Origin: Alphaproteobacteria bacterium
Lineage (GTDB): Bacteria; Pseudomonadota; Alphaproteobacteria; Caulobacterales; Parvularculaceae
Direction of reading: 5' to 3'
DNA: 64,000 nt
Assembly: GCA_016125455.1 (NCBI GenBank)
Contig: WGLS01000012.1
Location: forward strand, 124,001 to 188,000
Shown here: in pieces, positions 57,842 through 64,000 of the stretch
How the letters are laid out: each line of letters begins with the position of its first letter
Position numbering within the stretch: the first letter of the stretch is position 1
Program-made: the position numbers and the translations under genes
Notes under the pieces: generated by a model
The model's input: only the letters and a program-made list of their open reading frames with translations
Database searches by the model: none
What the model was told of the DNA's origin: nothing

Positions 57842-58044
57842 CGGTTTCCCTCTTCATCGACGGTCCCGGCAGCAAACCCGACTATCGACGCGGGCCAAGA
57901 CCGCCGCCACCCGATTCCTGCGCACCGGCCCAGTTTCGGGCAAGGCGAAGCGACGAAATTCTTCAGCCCGCTTTACGTCGTCTTAACCCTACCAAAGCCC
58001 TAATCGCCCCTGAGGACAGGATTTCCGCCAAAGGAGGCGCACCC

Positions 58045-58398
58045 ATGGAAGACCTCAGCTATATCATCGGCCTCGGTTTCTCAGGGGCGGACGTATATCG
58101 CGCGCTGATCATCGCGTTTTTCATGTCGATGCTCTTCGCCCCGCAGCATTCGATGTGGAAACTCGGCGTCGCCGCCCTGTTGATTGACAAGATTGTCTGG
58201 CCGCTCGTCGCGCAAAGCGTTTCCGGCGCCGGCATGGACGAAGTCGGCGGGTCGCTGCAGGGCATCGCGTCGTCGTTCGTCGACGATCTCGGCGTCTATG
58301 TCGTGCGGTATTTCGGCCTGACCGTGCTGATCGGCATGTTCAGCGAATTCCGCACCCGGCTACATCAGTTCGCGCCGCCGAAGAAAGCGGCCGCCTGA
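58045..58398 (+). CDS. Small membrane protein, unknown function
   Basis: 117 residues from the ATG at 58045, preceded by a strong AAAGGAGG. Two to three membrane segments: DVYRALIIAFFMSMLFAP, LGVAALLIDKIVWPLVAQ and VRYFGLTVLIGMFSEF. I do not recognise a family. The gene has good codon use and its own terminator, so it is real. Confidence 0.78.
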   Translation: MEDLSYIIGLGFSGADVYRALIIAFFMSMLFAPQHSMWKLGVAALLIDKIVWPLVAQSVSGAGMDEVGGSLQGIASSFVDDLGVYVVRYFGLTVLIGMFSEFRTRLHQFAPPKKAAA

Positions 58399-58425
58399 CC
58401 AACCATTTGCCTACGAACGCAAGGG

Positions 58426-58460
58426 AACGCGCCGGCGGCAACGTCGGCGCGTTTCGTTTT
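58426..58460 (+). terminator. Intrinsic terminator of the small membrane protein gene
   Basis: A 9-bp stem AACGCGCCG (58426-58434) with CGGCGCGTT (58445-58453) and a ten-base loop, followed by TCGTTTTT. It sits between two convergent genes and may act for both strands. Confidence 0.8.
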
Positions 58461-58476
58461 TCGCATCGCGGTTCGC

Positions 58477-59751
58477 CTACACCCGGCCGAATGCGAGGAC
58501 CGCGTTCAGCCCCCCGAACGCAAAGGAATTCGAAATAGCAAGCTCTATCGGTCGCTCTCGCGCCTCGTTCGGCGTGACGTCGAGATCGCATTCCGGATCC
58601 GGAACGTCATAATTGATCGTGGGCGGAACGACGCCCGCGCCCAGCGCCTTGATCGCCATGATGCTCTCGACGCCGCCAGCGGCCCCGAGCAGGTGGCCGT
58701 GCATGGCCTTGGTCGAGGACACCGCAATGTGGTCTGCGTCTGCGCCCAGCGTCGCACGGATTGCCTTGGTCTCGGTCGGATCGTTCATCAGCGTGCCCGT
58801 CCCATGCGCGTTGACATAGATCTTCGCGGCGTCCGGCAGCCTGACGCCCGCAAGCGCGGCCTGCATGGCGGCGGCTGCGCCCTCGACGGCCGGGTTGATC
58901 ATGTCCTTGCCGTCGGCGTTCATGCCGAAGCCGAGGATTTCCGCATGGATCGTTGCGCCGCGGGCCTTCGCCCGCTCGTATTCCTCAAGCACGAGCACCC
59001 CGGCGCCTTCGCCGATGATCAGCCCCTTGCGGTTCTTCGAAAACGGCCGGCAAAGCCCATCCGACAGGATGTGCATCTGCTTCCAGGCCTGCAGGGCGCC
59101 CTTGTTGATGATCGCTTCGCTCGCGCCGGCAACGGCCGCGTCGCACGAGCCGGCGCGGATCAGGTCGGCCGCGACGCCGATCGCGTGGGCGCCGGAAGCG
59201 CACGCCGATGAAATCGCGAATGCGGGCCCTCGCAGCCCGTAACGGATCGAAAGATGACTGGCCGCGGCGTTCGGGATAAGCCGCAGGATGGTCAGCGGGT
59301 GCGGCCGCTTCTCGAAGCACAGCATGTTGATGTAGGTGTCCTCGAGAGAGGACTGGCCCCCGATGCCGGTGCCGATGATCGTCGCCGTGCGGCCGCCGAG
59401 GTCGCGCTCGGCGAAATCGAGGCCGGAGGCCTTCACCGCCTCGTCGGCCGCAAAGGCCGCGAACTTCGAGAAATCATCGGCTCTAGCGATATCGCGGCCA
59501 AGGTCCGGGTTGAGCGCACGCCAGGCGTCCGCCTGCGCGACGGGCACTGTGATCTCTGTGCCGTCATTCGCCTTGATCGTCCGGATTTCAGTCCCGCACA
59601 CGCCATTTGTGGCGTTGGTCCAGAAGTCCTCCACCGACGCGCCGGTGGCGCAGACCGCGCCCATGCCGGTGACGACGACGCGGCGCGGCCCCTTGCCCGC
59701 CGCGATGGCGGACCCATGCCCGGTCGCGCCGTCGGTCACGGGCCCGGTCAA
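58477..59751 (-). CDS. Beta-ketoacyl-ACP synthase, FabF/NodE-like
   Basis: 424 residues with the KAS II triad: Cys184 in SSACASGAHA, His in NAHGTGTLMND and His in KAMHGHLLGAAGG. It condenses malonyl-ACP with an acyl chain. Its start overlaps by four bases the stop of a dedicated acyl carrier protein gene, an arrangement like nodF-nodE and not like the general fabD-fabG-acpP-fabF set. It probably makes a special fatty acyl product; NodE-like is inferred from context and from the sequence's distance to housekeeping FabF. Confidence 0.9.
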   Translation of the reverse strand: MTGPVTDGATGHGSAIAAGKGPRRVVVTGMGAVCATGASVEDFWTNATNGVCGTEIRTIKANDGTEITVPVAQADAWRALNPDLGRDIARADDFSKFAAFAADEAVKASGLDFAERDLGGRTATIIGTGIGGQSSLEDTYINMLCFEKRPHPLTILRLIPNAAASHLSIRYGLRGPAFAISSACASGAHAIGVAADLIRAGSCDAAVAGASEAIINKGALQAWKQMHILSDGLCRPFSKNRKGLIIGEGAGVLVLEEYERAKARGATIHAEILGFGMNADGKDMINPAVEGAAAAMQAALAGVRLPDAAKIYVNAHGTGTLMNDPTETKAIRATLGADADHIAVSSTKAMHGHLLGAAGGVESIMAIKALGAGVVPPTINYDVPDPECDLDVTPNEARERPIELAISNSFAFGGLNAVLAFGRV

Positions 59752-59999
59752 GACTGGCCGCTCATCTCTTTGACGGCGTCGATAAGGTCGCCGACGGTCT
59801 TCATGTTGGCGAGCGGGTTTTCGTTGGCGTTGAAGGGCACTTCAATGCTCAGCTTTTCCTCAACTTCGTAAATGATCTCGACCACGGCGAACGAGTCGAT
59901 GCCAAGGTCGGCGATGGCGGTCTCGCGCGTCGGCTCGCCAGTCAGGCCGACCGCGTTTTCCTTGATGATCTCCAAAAGGCTCGATTCGATGTCCGCCAC
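59748..59999 (-). CDS. Acyl carrier protein, NodF-like specialised
   Basis: 83 residues from the GTG at 59999, which has AGGAG six bases upstream. The 4'-phosphopantetheine Ser36 is in LGIDSFAVVEI (housekeeping ACPs have DSL). The rest, IYEVEEKLSIEVPFNANENP and then MKTVGDLIDAVKE, is a normal ACP helix III-IV. It is coupled with the ketosynthase gene downstream. Confidence 0.92.
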   Translation of the reverse strand: MADIESSLLEIIKENAVGLTGEPTRETAIADLGIDSFAVVEIIYEVEEKLSIEVPFNANENPLANMKTVGDLIDAVKEMSGQS

Positions 60000-60109
60000 G
60001 TGAGGCTCCTGTTCATTCGGCGCGTCAGGCCGTCCCGGCGGCGATCGCCGCCGCCGCGCGGCCAGGCGCGCAAATCTGCGTTTCAATCCTGCGGCTTAGC
60101 GCGTCAGGG

Positions 60110-60595
60110 CTATTCGCGAAAGTTCTTAAACTGAAGCGGCTGCTCAATATCGAGACCTTTGACGAACGCGATCACCTCCTGCAGGTCATCGCGCTTCTTG
60201 CCGGTGATGCGAAGCTCCTCGCCCTGGATGGCGGCTTGCACCTTGAACTTCCCGTTCTTGATTTCCTTGACGATTTTCTTCGCAAGCTCCTTGTCGATGC
60301 CATTCCTGAGCAACACCTGCTGGCGCACCGACTGGCCGGCGGCCTGTTCAACTTTCTGGTAGTCGAGCGAGCCCGGTTCGATACCGCGCTTTTGCATGTT
60401 TCCTTGCAGGATTTCATGCATCTGGCGAAGCTTCATGTCGTCATCGGCATGGATCGTGATGACCCCTTCCTTGATCTCCACCGAGGATTTCGAGCCTTTG
60501 AAATCATATCGCGTGGCGACCTCGCGCATCACGTTCTGGACGGCGTTGTCAGCCTCGGCGAGGTCGACTTCCGAAACGATGTCAAACGACGGCAT
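60110..60595 (-). CDS. yajQ: YajQ-family nucleotide-binding protein
   Basis: 161 residues, full family length, starting MPSFDIVSEVDLAEADNAVQ. TRYDFKGSKSSVEIKEG and the C-terminal GKKRDDLQEVIAFVK are signatures. Some YajQ proteins bind cyclic di-GMP; the general role is not settled. Confidence 0.95.
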   Translation of the reverse strand: MPSFDIVSEVDLAEADNAVQNVMREVATRYDFKGSKSSVEIKEGVITIHADDDMKLRQMHEILQGNMQKRGIEPGSLDYQKVEQAAGQSVRQQVLLRNGIDKELAKKIVKEIKNGKFKVQAAIQGEELRITGKKRDDLQEVIAFVKGLDIEQPLQFKNFRE

Positions 60596-60621
60596 TGGCC
60601 AATCTCCCTGCAGACGCGCTT

Positions 60622-61098
60622 CTAGCGACCGGTCGACGATGATGCCGGTGACGATACCGGCGCCGCGACGGCGTAACCGGCGACAAATTCAGTGGGCATG
60701 CGGACCGGCCGGCCGGATTCAAGCTCAATGGTGACCATGTGGCTGACGCCGCGAAATACCACCGCTCCGTCCACTGCCCGCCGGAACTCGAACGCCCGCT
60801 CGATCCGGACCCGCCCGTCATTCGCTTTGATCCACGTCGCCATGGCGATGGCGTCGCCGACCATCGACGGTTTGACGTAGGAGAAATCGTGTCGATGGAC
60901 AACGCACCCGGCGCCCAGCCGTCGATAGGCCTCGAACGACAGGCCCACCGCTTCGGAATGGGCCCAGGCGATATCCATTGCCCACTCCACATAGCGGACA
61001 TTGTTCGCGTGGCCAAAAGCGTCAATATGGCCCGGCAATACGGTCAGCAAGCGGACGAATGGATCGACAACGGGCCAGGCCAGGGCGTTCTGTTTCAT
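60622..61098 (-). CDS. Acyl-CoA thioesterase, hotdog fold (YbgC/FadM type)
   Basis: 158 residues. GHIDAFGHANNVRYVEWAMD holds the catalytic Asp and the HxxN-Y motif of 4-hydroxybenzoyl-CoA-thioesterase-like proteins. Preferred acyl group is unknown. The C-terminal ~20 residues are low complexity. Confidence 0.88.
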   Translation of the reverse strand: MKQNALAWPVVDPFVRLLTVLPGHIDAFGHANNVRYVEWAMDIAWAHSEAVGLSFEAYRRLGAGCVVHRHDFSYVKPSMVGDAIAMATWIKANDGRVRIERAFEFRRAVDGAVVFRGVSHMVTIELESGRPVRMPTEFVAGYAVAAPVSSPASSSTGR

Positions 61099-61294
61099 CG
61101 CGCCTACCGATCATGTCGCGCCCGCCGACGCAAGCGGCGTTGCACTCAACCGTCCGCCTGCTGGCGCGTCAACACCGCCAGGAGGCGGGCGTTGGGCTGG
61201 ATGGCCGCCCGCTTGAGGCTGGCAGGCGCGAGGGGTTGATCTTTGCGGCGCAATTGGCCCTCGGTGGGCGCCTAGCGACCCAAAGAACGAGCCC

Positions 61295-62068
61295 ATGATC
61301 GATTCGCTCCTCTTGACCTGCCCCATCGTCTACACATTCGCCGGCGCCGTCGCCCTGACGAATGCGACGGGATTTTTCTTTGCGCGCGACGGACGGCTCT
61401 ACCTGGTCACGGCGCGCCATGTCTTTTTCGATGGCCGCCGCAACCACCGGCCTGACCGTATCGAGATCGAGGTTCACAGCTCTGATGCGGATGTTGCGGC
61501 GACCCTGAGGTTCTCGGTGCCCCTTTACAATCAGGGCAACAGCGTCTGGCTAGCCGCCACTGACGATGGCGGCGCCGTCGACGTGGCGATCGCGGAGATC
61601 GACCAGGCGGCGTTGCCGGCGTCGACCCGGCTCCAAGCATTCACGCCGGATCACCTGCTCGGCCCGGGCGAGCACGTCGAGATTGGCGCAAGGTTGCTGA
61701 CGGTCGGCTATCCGATGGGCTTCGAGGACGCGCTGCACCGGCTGCCGGTCGCGCGCCAGGCGGGGCTGGCGTCGTCGTTTGGGCTGCGCTTCGGCGGCAA
61801 GGGGTATTTTCTCGTCGACGCGTGGACCCACCGTGGCATCAGCGGCGCGCCCGTGGTGATGCGGGCGGCCGGCGATTTCAATCCGGCCGGCGCCGCCGCC
61901 AGCCTTCCATGGCGCCTTCTCGGCATCCATTCGGCGCGGCTTGAATCGCCCCTGCGCGATCCATCCCAGGACGAAGTCCTCGGCCTCAACGCCGTCTGGT
62001 ACGCCGACGTGATCCTAGCGTTGACGGACAATCGTCAGGCGCTGCCTCCCGCCGGCGGCGGTCATTAA
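61295..62068 (+). CDS. Trypsin-like serine peptidase without a clear signal peptide
   Basis: 257 residues. Chymotrypsin-fold triad His42 (TARHVFF), Asp96 (VDVAIAEI) and Ser183 (GISGAPVV). The start FAGAVALTNATGFFFARDG fits family S1 peptidases of the V8/HtrA kind, and no PDZ domain follows. The N-terminal 20 residues are mildly hydrophobic but lack a positively charged end, so export is uncertain. Substrate unknown. Confidence 0.82.
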   Translation: MIDSLLLTCPIVYTFAGAVALTNATGFFFARDGRLYLVTARHVFFDGRRNHRPDRIEIEVHSSDADVAATLRFSVPLYNQGNSVWLAATDDGGAVDVAIAEIDQAALPASTRLQAFTPDHLLGPGEHVEIGARLLTVGYPMGFEDALHRLPVARQAGLASSFGLRFGGKGYFLVDAWTHRGISGAPVVMRAAGDFNPAGAAASLPWRLLGIHSARLESPLRDPSQDEVLGLNAVWYADVILALTDNRQALPPAGGGH

Positions 62069-62087
62069 GCCGTATCAGGAACAAAAG

Positions 62088-62504
62088 CGCGTCAGGCGAT
62101 CATGTAAGCCGGGTTCTGTCCCTCGGCGAAGCCCGCGAACGGACATATTCGAGGGGACGGCCATCCATCTGGGACCGGCCTTGCGGCCGGACTCAAGCAA
62201 CCTACCCGGACGACTCGGGCCGAAGACCGCCCTGCCGCGAGCAAGCCCGCGGCGCGTCGTCCCTATTCGGTCTTGCTCCAGGCGGGGCTTGCCATGCCCG
62301 TCCCATTGCTGGTCCGGCGGTGCGCTCTTACCGCACCTTTTCACCCTTACCCTCCGCAGAGGGCGGTCTGTTTTCTGCGGCGCTTTCCCTCAGGACCGCC
62401 GCGAACGACGGCCCCGGCCGGGCGTTACCCGGCGCCTTGTCTCCATGGAGCCCGGACTTTCCTCAGGGACCGAAGCCCCCGCGACCGTCCGACCGCCTGA
62501 CGCG
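62088..62504 (-). ncRNA. rnpB: RNase P RNA (bacterial type A)
   Basis: On the minus strand the 5' end helix P1 pairs CGCGTCAGGCGGTC (62504-62491) with GATCGCCTGACGCG (62101-62088, one G-U). The conserved core GAGGAAAGTCCGGGCTCC lies near 62462-62445, followed by the P10/11 region and the universal GACAGAACCCGGCTTAC near the 3' end (about 62124-62107). It is the catalytic RNA that trims tRNA 5' leaders. Ends are taken from P1. Confidence 0.97.
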
Positions 62505-62621
62505 ACCGAGATGTGATCGCACGAGCGGCGGAGGTCAATGCTCGCCGGCCGGCCTCGTGCGAGCAGTGGATGGCGCCTTGCGTCCCTGATAAATAGCGTG
62601 TCTCGATGAGGGACGCTCTTT

Positions 62622-63233
62622 ATGGCGACCAATAAAAGCAAAGCCGCGGGCCTGTTGGCGATCATCGCGCTCGCGCAGCTGTCGGTCTTTCTGCTGCTGT
62701 TCGCCGGGAACCTGACCGCAGTCCCGGCTTATCTCGGCTTCGCGAGTCTCAACGCGATACCCGTTTCCGCTTGGGGCTCGGCGGCCGCCGCGACGATTGT
62801 CCACGTCGCTTGGGCGGCGACGCTGTCGCCGGTGCGGCACTATTTGTTTCGACTCGATTTTCTGAAGCTCTTGGCGGTTTTCGCCGCATTGCTCGCCCGC
62901 ATCGTTGAAGAAGTCGTCTTCCGCAAGCTCCTGATGGACTGGCTCAACGGCGCCGGCTACGGTCTCGCTGCGCAGGCGGCCGCCTCCGGGCTCGCCTTTG
63001 GCCTCGTGCACCTGATCTGGGGCGCCAAACGCCTGACGGCGGGCATCAACGCTTTTCTGTCCACCACGATGCTCGGCGTCGGGCTTGCCGGTGTATACAT
63101 CCTATCCGGGCGCAATCTCGCGCCATGCGTGATTGCGCATTTCGCGGTCAGCGCCCTGATCGAACCCGGCCTGCTTCTGGCGGCGGCTAAAGATCGCCTC
63201 GGGGCGTGGCGCGAGCGCGCGCCCGCGGACTGA
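62622..63233 (+). CDS. CPBP-family intramembrane metalloprotease
   Basis: 203 residues with about six helices. Motifs EExxxR (IVEEVVFRKLL), FxxxH (FGLVHLIWG) and HxxxN-like (CVIAHFAVS) mark the CAAX/CPBP (Abi) group. In bacteria these can cleave prenylated or membrane peptides or serve as bacteriocin immunity proteins; no such cluster is next to it. Confidence 0.87.
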   Translation: MATNKSKAAGLLAIIALAQLSVFLLLFAGNLTAVPAYLGFASLNAIPVSAWGSAAAATIVHVAWAATLSPVRHYLFRLDFLKLLAVFAALLARIVEEVVFRKLLMDWLNGAGYGLAAQAAASGLAFGLVHLIWGAKRLTAGINAFLSTTMLGVGLAGVYILSGRNLAPCVIAHFAVSALIEPGLLLAAAKDRLGAWRERAPAD

Positions 63234-63252
63234 TCTCCGCCGCCAGCGCTCT

Positions 63253-63942
63253 TCAGCCCGCCGTCGCCTCAGCGCCCCATAAAGCGGCCGCCTTCGTCAG
63301 CGGACTTAGGCCCTGCCCCAAGGCTGCCGGGCAGAACCGCCGCTGGAAGGCCAGCACCGCGGCGGCGTGGGCTTTCTCCGGCACGTCGTAGCCGATCGCG
63401 GCGATCGCCTTCAGGGCGTCGGAATAGTCGACCGACGGGTCCGGCGGGCCCGCGTACGGACCAATCGCCAGCCCTTCGGCGGCGAGGCGGTCCCACGGGA
63501 ACAGCTCGCCGGGATCTTCCTTGCGCAGGGGCGCGACGTCCGCGTGGCCAACGACGCGCGCCCGGCAGACGCAGTGGCGCGCAGCGATGGCGGCGACAAG
63601 CGCGACAACCGTCTCAACCTGTCGCTCCGGGAACGGACGGTAGCCCCATTCATGGCCCGGATTGACGATCTCGATCCCGACCGACCGGGCATTGATGTCG
63701 GTCTCGCCGCGCCACGAGGCGACGCCCGCGTGCCAGGCGCGCATTTCCTCCGGGACCAGCCGGAACGCCCGGCCATCCTCCTCGACAAGGTAGTGGGCGG
63801 AGACCCGCGCGGCCGGATCGCGGAGCCGCGCGAGCGCCTCGCCGCCGGTCGGCATGCCCGTATAGTGCAGGACGATCATGTCGACCGACCGTCCGCGTTC
63901 GTCGAAATTCGGCGATGGCGCATCTTCAATGGCGAACGTCAT
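63253..63942 (-). CDS. N-acetylmuramoyl-L-alanine amidase, AmpD type
   Basis: 229 residues. Amidase_2 domain with zinc ligands His in IVLHYTG, His in MRAWHAG-type loop and the GHADVAPLRKEDPGELFPW motif, plus the catalytic Glu in GIEIVNPGHEWG. A short peptidoglycan-binding-like tail (~165-229) follows. No signal peptide, so it likely recycles anhydromuropeptides in the cytoplasm. The last 58 bases of the window after it hold nothing recognisable. Confidence 0.93.
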   Translation of the reverse strand: MTFAIEDAPSPNFDERGRSVDMIVLHYTGMPTGGEALARLRDPAARVSAHYLVEEDGRAFRLVPEEMRAWHAGVASWRGETDINARSVGIEIVNPGHEWGYRPFPERQVETVVALVAAIAARHCVCRARVVGHADVAPLRKEDPGELFPWDRLAAEGLAIGPYAGPPDPSVDYSDALKAIAAIGYDVPEKAHAAAVLAFQRRFCPAALGQGLSPLTKAAALWGAEATAG

Positions 63943-64000
63943 TTACTTTCCCTGGGGTCTGGCGGCCGGCGGAAAAACCCTGCCCCACGCGCGCCAGGCT

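Noticed and set aside
62075-62665. Several open frames around 62075-62665 on both strands
   Set aside because: They lie over RNase P RNA, identified by its conserved core and P1 helix.

Overview
The window is a GC-rich, densely coded stretch of chromosome from an alphaproteobacterium. The strongest lineage evidence is a circularly permuted, two-piece tmRNA gene whose tag reads ANDNYSEEFALAA, next to an alpha-type sspB. The MlaE with a fused N-terminal STAS domain, the mreBCD-mrdA-rodA cluster, the thyA-folA and hflKC-degP neighbourhood, the RHH_4-type protein and the NDUFAF6-like prenyl synthase homologue fit the same class. A Caulobacterales/Hyphomonadales/Parvularculales relative is likely, but the family cannot be fixed from this sequence. 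No insertion sequence, prophage, CRISPR array, tRNA or rRNA was seen; this is core chromosome with a few accessory genes.

Layout. 1-2267: mlaE-mlaF-mlaD lipid transport operon (minus), cut by the left edge. 2492-9459: a CHASE2/cyclase-like membrane protein, a lipoprotein-like ORF, proline iminopeptidase, an SNF transporter with an ArsC-family reductase, and a stand-alone HPt protein. 9503-15280: the elongasome operon mreB-mreC-mreD-mrdA-rodA. 15452-18673: a TVP38-type membrane protein, miaA and serB back to back with overlapping start codons, and an AAC(3)-I-like acetyltransferase. 18718-23700: hflK-hflC and a Do-type protease opposite an Mrp ATPase. 23704-28941: a secreted DUF4440-like protein, a GNAT-dihydrofolate reductase fusion, thyA and a DUF4153 membrane protein. 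28960-30846: a helix-turn-helix protein with a mixed-charge tail, ssrA (tmRNA) and sspB. 30856-36161: a polytopic membrane protein, fumC and a hybrid histidine kinase.

36331-39198 encodes a very large membrane-bound alpha/beta hydrolase of unknown role. 39353-46144 holds a GNAT plus RimK-like ATP-grasp pair, a secreted SRPBCC protein, an ALDH7-type aldehyde dehydrogenase with a membrane partner, and a ClC antiporter. 46309-49344 encodes a 1011-residue protein that reads as a full-length GlnE relative with both nucleotidyltransferase active sites destroyed; this is the most unusual gene here. 49341-56437: an RHH protein, a prenyl-synthase-like protein, sodB with a clear terminator, a secreted Sel1-like protein, and yajC-secD-secF. 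56633-63942: a small lipoprotein, an Ada-type methyltransferase, a NodF/NodE-like carrier protein and ketosynthase pair, yajQ, a hotdog thioesterase, a trypsin-like protease without a clear signal peptide, RNase P RNA (rnpB), a CPBP-type membrane protease and an AmpD-type amidase.

Functional themes are envelope building and lipid asymmetry (Mla, Mre/PBP2/RodA, Sec, AmpD), protein quality control (tmRNA, SspB, HflKC, Do protease) and folate/dTMP synthesis (thyA with the folA fusion). Several proteins keep a recognised fold but have lost catalytic residues: the GlnE-like protein, the CHASE2 cyclase, and Mrp without its cluster cysteines.
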